DNA from: Longispora sp047121295
Lineage (GTDB): Bacteria > Actinomycetota > Actinomycetes > Mycobacteriales > Micromonosporaceae
Reading direction: 5' to 3'
DNA length: 64,000 bases
Assembly: GCF_047121295.1 (NCBI RefSeq)
Contig: NZ_CP139447.1
Location: 682,001-746,000, forward strand
The position numbers and the translations under genes are program-made. How positions within the stretch are numbered: position 1 is the first letter of the stretch; every line of letters begins with the position of its first letter. Of the stretch, positions 16,279-25,456 are shown one piece after another. The notes below the pieces were generated by a model. It did no database searches. It saw nothing but the letters and a program-made list of their open reading frames with translations, and was not told the DNA's origin.

Positions 16279-19200
16279 GTGAGCACGCCGACCACCAAGG
16301 CGACGGTCTCCGCGCCCCGTCGTGGCCGTTTTCCGAGGCTTCGCGACTTTCGGGTGCGTTCCAAGCTGGGGTTGATCCTCGCCGTCCCGATCACGGCGAT
16401 CATCACCCTGTCGACGATCAGCCTCGTTGACGCGAGCCAGCGTGCGAGCGTCGCCGACAACGTCAACTCGCTCGCCCGGTTGAGCGGCAACGCCTCCGAT
16501 CTCGTCCACCACCTGCAGAGCGAGCGCACCGCCGCCGTCAACCTGCTCGCGGGTCTCAGCGACGTCCCCTCCTACACCGCCCAGCACAACGGCACCGACG
16601 TCGCGGTGTCCGACTACAAGCTCGTGCGCAACTCGCTCGGCAGCACCGGCGATTCCGTCGACAGCAAGCTCAAGCCCATCGACGACAGCCTCGGCCGCCT
16701 CAAGGACCTGCGCAACGAGGTCGCCCCGCCGCCGAAGGAGACGGCCGGCAAGAGCATCGACCGGATCTCCCTCGGTGCCGCCGTCTTCCGGTACGACGTG
16801 CTGATCGACAACCTGCTCGGCTTCCGCGACACCGTGTGGCAGACCAGCGATGACCCGAACGTCACCGACGAGGTGCGCGCGGCGGCCGCGTTCTCCCGCG
16901 CGAAGGAGTACGCGGCCCAGGAGCAGACCGTCGTCCTCGGCTTCGGGCAGAAGGCGTCGCCGGCCCAGTTCCGCGCGTACCAGATCGCGACCGCCGGCCA
17001 GCAGGAGGCGCTGCGCGAGTTCTACAACGCCGCCACCCCCAGCCAGCGGATGGTCGTAGAGAACCTGGTCCGGGGCCCCGCCGTCCAGGACGTCGAGCGG
17101 ATGGAGTCGCAGATCAACGAGGCGATGTCCATCAGTGACCGGCCCGTCGCCCCCGGCGACTGGGTCCGTGCCACGGTGGGCAAGCTCGAACAGATGCGCG
17201 CCGCCGAGTCCCGGCTCGACGAACTCGCCGCCGAAGGCGCCAAGAGCGCCCTCAACACCGTGAACCGCCAGGTGATCACCGAGTCCGCGCTGGTCCTCGC
17301 GACCCTGCTGCTCGCCGTCGTGCTCACCCTGGTCGTCGCCCGCTCCATGGTCCGCTCGCTGCGCCAGCTCCGCGAGGCCGCGATCGGCGTGGCCTACGAG
17401 GGCCTGCCCAAGGCCGTCGCCCGGCTCCGGGACCCGGAGGTCGCCGGCGAGGCCAACCCGGAGACGATCGCCGCCCAGCTCGACGACCCGCTGCCCGTGC
17501 GCGGCCGTGACGAGTTCGGCCAGGTGGCCCAGGCCTTCAACGTGGTCCACCGCGAGGCCGTCCGGATCGCGGCCGAGCAGGCCGTGCTCCGCGCGAACGT
17601 CTCCACGATGTTCGTCAACCTGGCCCGTCGGTCCCAGATCCTGGTCGACCGGCTGATCGGCCACCTCGACCGGCTGGAGAAGGGCGAGGAGGACCCGGAC
17701 CGGCTGGCCGCGCTCTTCCAGCTCGACCACCTGGCCACCCGAATGCGCCGGAACGACGAGAACCTGCTCGTTCTCGCCGGCGCCGACTCCACGCGTATCC
17801 AGCGCGACCCGGCCCCGCTGGGTGACGTGCTCCGCGCGGCTCAGTCCGAGGTCGAGCACTACACCCGGATCGAGTTCGGCGTCATCGAGCGCGACATCGA
17901 GATCGCGCCGCACGCGGTCAACGACCTCGTGCACCTCGTCGCCGAGCTGTTCGACAACGCGACGGCGTTCTCGCCGCCGGACACCGCGGTCGTCGTGGAC
18001 GCCCGGCGGGTCGGCGAGCGGGCCATCCTCCAGGTCGAGGACCGGGGTATCGGCATCTCCGCCGAGCAGCTCGCGTCCCTCAACGACCGGCTGGCCAACC
18101 CGCCCATGGTCGACGTCGCCGTGTCCCGGATGATGGGCCTCGTCGTGGTCGCCCGGCTGGGTAACCGGCACGCCGTCCGGGTCGAGCTCCAGCCGGCCCG
18201 GGAGCGGGGCATCATCGCCCAGGTCCTGCTGCCCGCCGAAGTGCTCGCCGGCGGGCGCGGGAACACCCGCAACACCCAGACCGCCCTGCCGCCGACCGCC
18301 GCGCCGCTGGCACTCGACAGCGCCCCGGCCCGGACCAACACCGGCTCGATGTTCGCCACGAACTCGGCCCCCGCGCCCACCCCCGGCGCCAACGGCACCC
18401 CGGTCAACGGCGCGACGATCGCGGCGGCCCTCGCCGGCGGACGCACCGAGCTCCCGGCCCGTGACACCGGCGGCTTCGCGACCACCCCGCCGCCGGCCGG
18501 CCCCCCGCCGGGTGGCGCGGCCCGCCCCGCCCCGGCGTGGCACGACCTGACCGGCGCCGGCCCGGCCACCGAGGACCGCCCGGCCACCGGGGCCCCGGCC
18601 GCCCCGGCTCCGGCCGGTGACGTCGACCAGACCACGGGCCGGCTCCCGGTCCGTCGGCCCGGCGCGACCGTCGACGCGTCGGGGGAGTTCCCCGCCGTGC
18701 AGTCGCCGACAACGGCGCTGCCCACGGTGAGCCCGGCCACCGGCGCGCTCGCGCCGCTGTCCCGGCCCGGGGTGCCCGGCGACGACATCGTCGAGGCCGA
18801 GATCGTCGAGGACGAGCCGGTCGCCAAGGGGATCCCGCGCCAGCTGCCGTCCTCGCCCGAGGTGCCGCCGCCCGCCGACCAGCCGACCGGGCTGCTCGGG
18901 CTCGTCGCCCCGCCGGTCCCCCCGACCGTGTCGCCGTACGCGCCGTCCGCCCCGCCCGGGCAGAACCGGCCCGACGTCACGTTCGAGATGCCGACCGTGG
19001 ACCCGGCCGAGGTGGCCGACGCCCCCACGTTCTCCGGGTTCGAGCCCCGGCCCGTCCAGGCCGACCCGCCCCGTCAGGTGTCCGGGACAACGGAGCAGCA
19101 GGCCGCCGACTCGTCGGTGACCGGGATGCTGCCGACCGTGGCTCCCGGGCCACGGACCGGCGCGCAGCCGGTCGTTCCCGCGCCCGACCAGGTGACCGGC

Positions 19201-20535
19201 GCCATGCCGGTCGTCCGGCCGGGACGGCACTCCGGGGAGTTCCCGATCGTGCCGGCGCCGACGGATGCTGCGGCTGCCCAGGCCGGGGCTACGGCCCAGG
19301 CTTCGTCTCCGGCTCAGGACCCGACGCCGGCCGGCTCGGCTCAGGCTGCGGCTACCGGGGCCCAGACCGGCGTGGTTGCCGGCTCGGATCCGGCCGGCGC
19401 CGCCGCGCCGTCCGCCACAGCCGGAGCGGGCTCGCCCCAGGCCCAGCCCGGGTCGCCTCAGACCCAGACCGGATCGTTCCGGACCCAGTCCGGGTCGTCC
19501 CAGTCCCAGACCGGATCGTTCCAGGTCCAGTCCGGCGCGGCTCAGGCTGCGGCCGGATCGACCCCGGCGCAGTCCGGATCGGCCCTGGCCCACTCGGGAT
19601 CGGCCCCGACGCCGGCCGACTCCGCCACGGCCGGCCCGGCGCAGGCCGGCTCTGGCCCGGCCGAGGCCTCCGCCTCGGCCGACACCGGCTCGACCCGGGC
19701 CCCGGTCGGCACCGACCCCGCCCAGGCCACGGCCGGCGCGGACACCACGGCGGCCACCGGGACCCAGGACGACCGGACCCACGGCGGGACCCAGGACACC
19801 GGGGCGCAGGCGGTTACCCCGTCGACCCCCTCGGCCACCCTGACCCCGGCCGACGCGCTGAGCGCGGCCCTCCCGGCCGAGGACGACGGCGAGGAACTCC
19901 TGATCTTCCGGGAGATGGAGTCGGCCTGGTTCACCACCGGCCACGACGTCCCTGAGCTGCACAGCGAGCCCGAGCCGTGGTCGTTCGGGGCGGACGTGCC
20001 GGCCGCGGAATCGACCTCGTCCGATGCTGGGGCGGTGACCTCGGAGCCGGATCCGGCTACGGTGGTCGCACCGCTATCAGTACAGGAGGCGCCCGTGGTT
20101 GCGGAGCACACCCCACCGCCGACCCGGATCAGCACCCCCGCGGAGACCCCGGCCCCGGCTCCCCGCCGGGTCAGCCCGGCCCCGCCGCCGTCCGCCGACG
20201 AGCGGTGGCAGACCGCCGCCGACCGTGGCTGGCAGGCGGCGTCCGCGGCGTCCGCGCCGGTGGTGGGCGGCACGACCGGTACGGGCCTCCCGCGCCGGGT
20301 GCCCATGGCGCAGCTCGTCCCCGGTGGCGTGGCCGCCGGGAGCAACGTCACGGACAAGCGCAACCCGGAAGCGGTCCGGGGCCTGCTCTCCGCGTACCAC
20401 CGCGGCGTGCAGCGCGGTCGGCAGCGTCCCGGTGGCGAGGGCGACGCGCCCGCGCCCGGTGACGAGGCCGGCCAGCCCAAGACGACTACCCCTCAGCACA
20501 CCCAGAACGGCCCAAGCAAGGAGCAGAAGGCATGA
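16279..20535 (+). CDS. cvnA: conservon sensor kinase CvnA (nitrate/nitrite-sensing domain)
   Basis: This is a membrane histidine-kinase-like protein of 1418 residues, very long for the family. TM1 is at about 30-50, an external NIT-type sensor at 55-330 (HLQSERTAAVNLLAG), TM2 at about 333-355, then HAMP. The kinase core follows: FQLDHLATRMRRNDENLL near 480, N-box ELFDNATAFSPP near 553 and EDRGIGIS near 590. The last ~760 residues are Pro/Ala/Thr-rich with short Ser-Gly-Gln repeats (about 1050-1110) and end in the motifs ELLIFREMESAWF (about 1205), GGTTGTGLPRRVP (about 1329) and a RGVQRGR end. GGAGGA lies eight bases before the GTG. Confidence 0.92.
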   Translation: MSTPTTKATVSAPRRGRFPRLRDFRVRSKLGLILAVPITAIITLSTISLVDASQRASVADNVNSLARLSGNASDLVHHLQSERTAAVNLLAGLSDVPSYTAQHNGTDVAVSDYKLVRNSLGSTGDSVDSKLKPIDDSLGRLKDLRNEVAPPPKETAGKSIDRISLGAAVFRYDVLIDNLLGFRDTVWQTSDDPNVTDEVRAAAAFSRAKEYAAQEQTVVLGFGQKASPAQFRAYQIATAGQQEALREFYNAATPSQRMVVENLVRGPAVQDVERMESQINEAMSISDRPVAPGDWVRATVGKLEQMRAAESRLDELAAEGAKSALNTVNRQVITESALVLATLLLAVVLTLVVARSMVRSLRQLREAAIGVAYEGLPKAVARLRDPEVAGEANPETIAAQLDDPLPVRGRDEFGQVAQAFNVVHREAVRIAAEQAVLRANVSTMFVNLARRSQILVDRLIGHLDRLEKGEEDPDRLAALFQLDHLATRMRRNDENLLVLAGADSTRIQRDPAPLGDVLRAAQSEVEHYTRIEFGVIERDIEIAPHAVNDLVHLVAELFDNATAFSPPDTAVVVDARRVGERAILQVEDRGIGISAEQLASLNDRLANPPMVDVAVSRMMGLVVVARLGNRHAVRVELQPARERGIIAQVLLPAEVLAGGRGNTRNTQTALPPTAAPLALDSAPARTNTGSMFATNSAPAPTPGANGTPVNGATIAAALAGGRTELPARDTGGFATTPPPAGPPPGGAARPAPAWHDLTGAGPATEDRPATGAPAAPAPAGDVDQTTGRLPVRRPGATVDASGEFPAVQSPTTALPTVSPATGALAPLSRPGVPGDDIVEAEIVEDEPVAKGIPRQLPSSPEVPPPADQPTGLLGLVAPPVPPTVSPYAPSAPPGQNRPDVTFEMPTVDPAEVADAPTFSGFEPRPVQADPPRQVSGTTEQQAADSSVTGMLPTVAPGPRTGAQPVVPAPDQVTGAMPVVRPGRHSGEFPIVPAPTDAAAAQAGATAQASSPAQDPTPAGSAQAAATGAQTGVVAGSDPAGAAAPSATAGAGSPQAQPGSPQTQTGSFRTQSGSSQSQTGSFQVQSGAAQAAAGSTPAQSGSALAHSGSAPTPADSATAGPAQAGSGPAEASASADTGSTRAPVGTDPAQATAGADTTAATGTQDDRTHGGTQDTGAQAVTPSTPSATLTPADALSAALPAEDDGEELLIFREMESAWFTTGHDVPELHSEPEPWSFGADVPAAESTSSDAGAVTSEPDPATVVAPLSVQEAPVVAEHTPPPTRISTPAETPAPAPRRVSPAPPPSADERWQTAADRGWQAASAASAPVVGGTTGTGLPRRVPMAQLVPGGVAAGSNVTDKRNPEAVRGLLSAYHRGVQRGRQRPGGEGDAPAPGDEAGQPKTTTPQHTQNGPSKEQKA

Positions 20536-20945
20536 CATCCCAGATGGGAATCCAGGATCTCAGTTGGCTCCTCGCGAGCTTCGCCGACCGGGTGCCCGGA
20601 GTGGCACACGCTGTGGCGGTGTCCGCGGACGGGCTGCTGCTCGCGGCCTCGCGGGACCTGCCCCGGGACCGCGCCGACCAGCTCGCGGCGATCGCCTCGG
20701 GTCTGGTCAGCCTGACCCAGGGGGCGGCCCGCTGCTTCGAGGGCGGCGCCGTGCTGCAGACGGTGGTGGAGATGGATAACGGGTTCCTGTTCCTGATGTC
20801 GATCTCGGATGGTTCGTCGTTCGCGGTTCTCGCGGCGCGTTCCTGCGACGTCGGCCAGGTCGGGTACGAGATGGCGCTGCTCGTGGACCGGGTCGGCGAG
20901 GCTCTGACGCCTCCGCCGCGCCCGACCGCGTCGGCACTGAACTGA
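20532..20945 (+). CDS. cvnB: conservon roadblock/LC7 protein CvnB
   Basis: This is a 137-residue roadblock/LC7 domain protein. DLSWLLASFADRVPGVAHAVAVSADGLLLAASRDLP (shown here by its core HAVAVSADGLLLAAS, about 28-42) is the standard beta-hairpin, followed by the amphipathic helix and LFLMSISDGSSFAVLA. In conservons CvnB binds the GTPase CvnD and the kinase at the membrane, by analogy to MglB-type roadblock proteins. The ATG overlaps the cvnA stop in ATGA, giving coupled translation. Confidence 0.93.
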   Translation: MTSQMGIQDLSWLLASFADRVPGVAHAVAVSADGLLLAASRDLPRDRADQLAAIASGLVSLTQGAARCFEGGAVLQTVVEMDNGFLFLMSISDGSSFAVLAARSCDVGQVGYEMALLVDRVGEALTPPPRPTASALN

Positions 20946-20975
20946 TGTCCGACGGAGTCGGGGGAGTGAGGCAAC

Positions 20976-21341
20976 ATGGCTGAGCGTGATGAGCCGACCG
21001 GAGCGCTGGTCAGGCCGTACGCTGTCACCCGTGGCCGCACCAGGCCCCGGCTGGATATCGCGCTGGAGGCACTCGTCGAGACCACGGACCGTGGTCGACG
21101 CGAGGGACTGGTTTTCGGAAGCGAGAAGCAGCACATCGCCGGGCTCTGCACCGGGCGACTGCAGTCCCTGGCGGAGATCTCCGCCAGAATGGCGCTGCCC
21201 CTGGGCGTCACACGCGTTCTGGTCGCGGACATGGCGACCGATGGATTGGTTGCGGTGCACGCGCCCTCCGGAGTAGATGCCAACGGCGGAGTGGGCACAG
21301 ATTTGCTGGAGCGAGTTTTGAGTGGACTTCGGAGGCTGTGA
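20976..21341 (+). CDS. cvnC: conservon DUF742 protein CvnC
   Basis: This 121-residue protein carries DUF742. It has RPYAVTRGRTRP near residue 13, a typical VRPYxxTxGRTxP start, and EHQHIAGLC-like residues (EKQHIAGLCTG, about 49-59), then a winged-helix-like MALPLGVTRVLVADMATDGLV stretch. It is the third conservon component; relatives interact with CvnD or the kinase. It lies 30 bases after cvnB and one base before cvnD. Confidence 0.92.
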   Translation: MAERDEPTGALVRPYAVTRGRTRPRLDIALEALVETTDRGRREGLVFGSEKQHIAGLCTGRLQSLAEISARMALPLGVTRVLVADMATDGLVAVHAPSGVDANGGVGTDLLERVLSGLRRL

Positions 21342-21342
21342 C

Positions 21343-21951
21343 GTGACGTACGAGAATGTGGCGTACGACGCTTCGGCCGCCCCAGGCAGAGTGACCTCCG
21401 CGAAGATCGTGATCGCGGGCGGTTTCGGCGTCGGCAAGACCACGTTGGTGGGCTCCGTTTCGGAGATCACCCCGCTGACCACCGAGGCGATCATGACCTC
21501 GGCCAGCGTGGGTGTCGACGACAACAAGGACGTCCCCGGCAAGACGACCACGACGGTGGCCATGGACTTCGGCCGGATCACCATCGACAGGGACCTCATC
21601 CTGTACCTGTTCGGCACCCCCGGCCAGACCCGGTTCTGGTTCATGTGGGACGAGCTGGTGCGCGGTGCGATCGGTGCTGTGGTGCTCGTGGACACCCGAC
21701 GGCTCGCGGACTGCTTCGCGGCCATCGACTTCTTCGAGCACCGCCGGCTGCCGTACCTGATCGCGGTGAACTGTTTCGACGGCCAGAACTTCCACGAGTT
21801 GCAGGACGTCCGCGAGGCGCTGGCGATCCCGGACGACATCCCGGTGATCTCCACGGACGCGCGGAGCAGGGAGTCCACGAAGCAGACCCTGATCACCCTG
21901 GTCGAGTACGTGCTCTCGATGCGCAAGCCCCGCGCGGGAGCGCCGGTCTAG
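21343..21951 (+). CDS. cvnD: conservon small GTPase CvnD
   Basis: This Ras-like GTPase has 202 residues. G1 is GGFGVGKTTLV near residue 20, the switch II region is LFGTPGQTRFWFMWDEL near 88, and the base-recognition motif is NCFDG in place of NKxD, as usual in conservon GTPases. GTG 21343 is chosen because GGAGG at 21331-21335 lies seven bases upstream; an in-frame upstream codon at 21322 would precede that site. A strong hairpin closes the operon. No cytochrome P450 follows, unlike some Streptomyces conservons. Confidence 0.93.
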   Translation: MTYENVAYDASAAPGRVTSAKIVIAGGFGVGKTTLVGSVSEITPLTTEAIMTSASVGVDDNKDVPGKTTTTVAMDFGRITIDRDLILYLFGTPGQTRFWFMWDELVRGAIGAVVLVDTRRLADCFAAIDFFEHRRLPYLIAVNCFDGQNFHELQDVREALAIPDDIPVISTDARSRESTKQTLITLVEYVLSMRKPRAGAPV

Positions 21952-21962
21952 CCCGAACAACC

Positions 21963-21998
21963 CGAACGCCCCGGACTCTTCGGAGTCCGGGGCGTTCG
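21963..21998 (+). terminator. terminator of the cvn operon
   Basis: A perfect 16-bp stem with a TTCG tetraloop (21963-21978 with 21983-21998) begins 11 bases after the cvnD stop. There is no U-tract. Confidence 0.87.
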
Positions 21999-22094
21999 TC
22001 ATGGGCAGATCACAACCACGATTCGACGGTTACGCCGCGTCTCTGGCCCGGCAGCGGCGGCACCTCTGCTGGAAGGCCCCAGCCGGACCGCACC

Positions 22095-22478
22095 CTAGAG
22101 CAGCGTCACCAGCAGCGGGCGGACCCGGTCGACGAACAGGCCGACCTCGTACCCCAGCCGTTCGCGGTCCGCGTCGCTGTTCGCCAGCATGGTCAGCCCG
22201 ACCCGGGCGGCCACCGGCGCGGCCAGCACCAGCCCCATCTGCATCTCGACGATCACCTGGTGCGGGGCGCCGAAGCCCATCACCTGGCCGGCGCCGCTGG
22301 CGATGCTCAGCAGGCCCGCGCCGATGCCGGCGAGCTGCTCGGCGCGGTCGGTCGGCAGCCCTGGCGACACGGCCACGGGAATGCCCTCAACGGAGGCCAG
22401 GACGGCATGGGTCAGCCCTGGGGTGTCGGTGACGAGCGTGCCCAACAGTGAGCCCATGCTGCTCGCGTAGAAATCCAC
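22095..22478 (-). CDS. roadblock/LC7 domain protein
   Basis: This second roadblock protein has 127 residues. The fold is visible as MGSLLGTLVTDTPGLTHAVL, then SVEGIPVAVSPGLP and QVIVEMQMGLVLAAPV. It differs from CvnB in sequence and is encoded convergently to it. It starts with GTG 22478, six bases after the stop of the IS110-like gene, with GGCGGAA just before the start, so both belong to one operon. A partner role with the upstream protein or with the CvnD GTPase is inferred from context. Confidence 0.87.
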   Translation of the reverse strand: MDFYASSMGSLLGTLVTDTPGLTHAVLASVEGIPVAVSPGLPTDRAEQLAGIGAGLLSIASGAGQVMGFGAPHQVIVEMQMGLVLAAPVAARVGLTMLANSDADRERLGYEVGLFVDRVRPLLVTLL

Positions 22479-22484
22479 TTCCGC

Positions 22485-24569
22485 CTATGCTTCGACGCCG
22501 CGTCCGCGCTGCCAGCCGCGGAAGTATCCACTGGTGTGTGCCGCGATCTCGGCAGCGTCCCGACGGGCGGGGGCTGGCCGTTCCACGGTGAGCGGTGCCG
22601 CGCTGCCGGGCACCAGGTTGGCCTGGGGCACCCGGCGGGGCAGGCCGCCGCCGGTGGTGCCGCCGACGGCGGGCCGGCTGGCCTTGTCCGCCGCGCGCCA
22701 ACCGGCGTCGGCGGTGCCGCCCCACTCGAACTCGGACTCCGGGTTCGGGTCGGTGAACCACGCCGAGCGCGCCGCCGAGAAGATCAGCAACTCGCCGTCG
22801 CCGCCCTCCTCGGGGATCGGGGCGGTCCGGGGCTCGATGGTGGCGCGGGTCGCCGGGCGCCGACGGGAGCCGGCGCGGCTGTTGTCCCGCTCACCGACGA
22901 GCCGCAGGGGCCGCTCCTCGGGGGCCGGCGGGGCCGGGGCGAGCGAGTCCGGGCCGTCCAGGTTCAGGGTGGGCTCGGGGCCGGGCATCAGCGAGCCCTC
23001 GGCGAAGCTGGGCTTGCGCGGGGGCGCGGGCTGCGGCGGGGGCGGCGCCTGCCGCAGGGCAGGGTCGGCCAGCGGGGCCGGCTCGACCAGGCGGAGCGCC
23101 GGCGGCTCCTCCGGCAGGTCGTCCGACTGCCACGGCGGGGCGATCCGGGTCTGCTGGGGGGCCGACGGCGGCGCGGGCAGCAACGTCGGCTGGGTGTTCA
23201 CGATCGTCGGCGCGACCGGCGGCGGCACCGGCATGACCCGGGGCGTGAACGGCGCGGGCTCGGCCGGGGCCGGCGGCGTCGGCTCGGGACCGCGACGACG
23301 GCCGGAGACCTGGCCGGCACCGGTGGTCGAGAACGCCCCCGACAGGTTGCGGCGGCCCCGGGCCGGCCCCTCCTCGGAGGCGGCCGGCACGACGGGCATG
23401 GCCGCCGTGGTGGACGGGGACGGGACGCTGGTCAGGGTCGGCTTCGGCTGGGGCCAGTCCTGCGAGGTCGGCGGGGTGGCCGACGCCGCGGGGGCCAGCG
23501 GGGCCTGCGTACCCGGGAAGACCGGCACGATGCCCGGCGGCGGCGGTGGCAGCGCGGCACCGGCCCGGCTGGGCAGCTTCTCGGCGGGGGCCTGCGCGGC
23601 CGGCGCGAACGTCTCGGCGGCCGGAGGGAACGACTCGACGGGCGCCGGCTCGGGCTCGGGCCGGGCCCGACGGCGGGTCGGCGGCGCGGTGGCGGCCGGG
23701 GCGGCGGGGGCCGAGGGAGCCGACGTCCGGCTGGCGGACGCGATGGCGGCGGCCGGCCGACCGGGCAGGCCCGGGGGCTCCAGCCGGTCGTTCAGCGCCT
23801 CGACCAGGGCGGCGGCTCCGGACTCGCCGGCCCGGACGGCGGCGACGGCCTGGCGCACCGCGGCGGCCACGGCGGCCGTCGTGGAGCGGCCGAGGCCGGC
23901 CTTGCGGGGCGAGCCGGTGACGGCGGTGCGCAGCGCCTCGATCGACGCGGTGACCTCGTCGACGTTGGCGGCGAGGCCGTCGTTGACCAGGTTCTCGGCG
24001 AGCTGGGCCGGCTTGACCCGGACGGGCAGGCCGGGCTCCGGCAACGAGTCGAGGACGGCGAGCGGGATGAGCTGCGCCGGGTCCCGGTACGCCCGCAGGG
24101 CCGCCGGGTAGAGCTCGCGGAGCACCTCGCGCAGGGCGACCGCGCTGGCCTGCCGGCCGGTGATCAGGGCGGAGTGCGCCGCGAGCACCGGACGGAGTGC
24201 GGCCAGGTCGCGGGGGGCGGGGTGTGGCGTGGGCAGCAGGGCGCCGCGCTGCAGGGCCCGGGCGAGCATGCCCGCCTGGCCCGCCGCGTCGCGCGCGTCC
24301 GTGTCGGGGTCGCCGACGCTCGCCGGGTCGGCGAACGCGACCAGCCGACCGGCCGCCGCGAAGAGCCGGGCGATGACCCGGGTCTCGGCGTCGGCGGCGA
24401 TCGGCACGGCCGCCGGTGTCGCCGTCTGCTCAGCGAGCAGCCCGACGACGGTGCCGTACCCGACCGGGTCGTCCGTCACCTCGACAACGGCGAGAACGCG
24501 CCCGGCGTCGTCGACAACCGCGACGCCGAGTCGTTCACCGGCTTGTGCCAGTCCGCAGTACACGCCCAA
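22485..24569 (-). CDS. IS110-transposase-like protein with conservon-type C-terminal tail
   Basis: This protein has 694 residues. The first ~170 resemble the DEDD/RNase H-like domain of IS110 transposases: a VYCGL start, then DDAGRVLAVVEV, DPDTDARDAAGQAGMLAR near 87-104 and the helical run AALREVLRELYPAALRAY-like residues (ALREVLRELYPAALRAY near 135). The usual first catalytic Asp is missing (GLAQA) and the C-terminal transposase domain is absent. After ~350 Pro/Ala-rich residues it ends like CvnA: ELLIFSAARSAWF, VGGTTGGGLPRRVPQANLV and YFRGWQRGR. No terminal repeats flank it, so domestication is inferred. TTG 24569 follows GGAGG by eight bases; 24584 and 24563 are alternatives. Confidence 0.75.
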   Translation of the reverse strand: MGVYCGLAQAGERLGVAVVDDAGRVLAVVEVTDDPVGYGTVVGLLAEQTATPAAVPIAADAETRVIARLFAAAGRLVAFADPASVGDPDTDARDAAGQAGMLARALQRGALLPTPHPAPRDLAALRPVLAAHSALITGRQASAVALREVLRELYPAALRAYRDPAQLIPLAVLDSLPEPGLPVRVKPAQLAENLVNDGLAANVDEVTASIEALRTAVTGSPRKAGLGRSTTAAVAAAVRQAVAAVRAGESGAAALVEALNDRLEPPGLPGRPAAAIASASRTSAPSAPAAPAATAPPTRRRARPEPEPAPVESFPPAAETFAPAAQAPAEKLPSRAGAALPPPPPGIVPVFPGTQAPLAPAASATPPTSQDWPQPKPTLTSVPSPSTTAAMPVVPAASEEGPARGRRNLSGAFSTTGAGQVSGRRRGPEPTPPAPAEPAPFTPRVMPVPPPVAPTIVNTQPTLLPAPPSAPQQTRIAPPWQSDDLPEEPPALRLVEPAPLADPALRQAPPPPQPAPPRKPSFAEGSLMPGPEPTLNLDGPDSLAPAPPAPEERPLRLVGERDNSRAGSRRRPATRATIEPRTAPIPEEGGDGELLIFSAARSAWFTDPNPESEFEWGGTADAGWRAADKASRPAVGGTTGGGLPRRVPQANLVPGSAAPLTVERPAPARRDAAEIAAHTSGYFRGWQRGRGVEA

Positions 24570-24612
24570 CGATGCCACCTCCAAGGACTACACCGATGCT
24601 CCCTGGTCAGGG

Positions 24613-25392
24613 TCAGTCGCGCCAGTCCGTAGCGGCGGAGATCTTCCCAATGATCGTGCGCCAGGCGAGAGCTGCCTGTTCTGCCCCGATTTTCTTGGTA
24701 CGCCGCTTGGCGAGGAACCCGCCGATTCCACCCTCGACACTCTTGCGGAGGGATTCGTCCAGATCGTCGAGCGGCGAACCGGTCGAGATCGAGGTCTGCA
24801 CAGACTCGAGCCGCAGCGCGTACGCCAGGTCCCGGGTCAGCTCGCCCGCCGAGATCAGCAGGTCGGGGTCCCACGCGTCGTGCCCGCCGCGCAGGTTCTC
24901 CACGACCAGGTCCAGCTCGTAGGTGTCGTCCTCGGTCGGGACCAGCTGCTCGACGGTCAGCTTGGCCGCGACCGTGTCCCACTCCTCCAGGCCCGCGAGG
25001 TCGTGCGGCGCGTCGGAGCCGACAAAAGCAGCCAACCCCTCCACGGTACGGAACAGGAGCAGCTTGCCGCGCCGCGCCAGGAAGAGCGGGACCTCCTCGA
25101 CCACCGGCTCGGCCGGCTCGTCGTCGGAGTCCTCGGGCTCGTCCTCGAAGTCCTTCGGGTCCGGCTCGTCGAGGTCGTCGTCATCGTCCTCGGCGTCGGC
25201 CTCGGCCTCGGCCTTCTCCTCGCCCCGGACGATCTTGCGCCGGGCGACCGGCTCGTCGTCGTCGACCCTGGTGACCAGCTCGTCGGTCTCGGCGGCCTCG
25301 TCGTCGGAGGCCTCCTCTTCGACGGCCTCGGGGAGTTCGTCGGACATCCGATATGCCCGGAGGGTGTAGCCCACGCCAGAGGGCAGCGCCAC
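24613..25392 (-). CDS. conserved acidic protein of unknown function
   Basis: This 259-residue cytosolic protein has two parts: a very acidic low-complexity stretch (about 16-85, Asp/Glu runs) and a C-terminal domain with GKLLLFRTVEGLAAFV near 105, ELDLVVENLRGGHDAWDPDLL near 155 (core VVENLRGGHDAWDPDLL) and a final IGAEQAALAWRTIIGKI. I know related actinobacterial proteins but no tested role. GTG 25392 (VALPSGVGYTLRAYR) is preferred over ATG 25347 because the segment between looks coding and family-like. It leads the operon with the IS110-like and roadblock genes (gap about 40 bases) and has DnaA boxes upstream. Confidence 0.72.
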   Translation of the reverse strand: MALPSGVGYTLRAYRMSDELPEAVEEEASDDEAAETDELVTRVDDDEPVARRKIVRGEEKAEAEADAEDDDDDLDEPDPKDFEDEPEDSDDEPAEPVVEEVPLFLARRGKLLLFRTVEGLAAFVGSDAPHDLAGLEEWDTVAAKLTVEQLVPTEDDTYELDLVVENLRGGHDAWDPDLLISAGELTRDLAYALRLESVQTSISTGSPLDDLDESLRKSVEGGIGGFLAKRRTKKIGAEQAALAWRTIIGKISAATDWRD

Positions 25393-25456
25393 GCACACTG
25401 GCTGAATCCGGACATCCGCCCAGAACTCGTCTACCTGCTCGGTGCGCTCAAACTCG

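Noticed and set aside
22485..24569. Active IS110 insertion sequence
   Set aside because: The second transposase domain and a key Asp are missing, no flanking ends are seen, and the gene is in an operon with a conserved tail.
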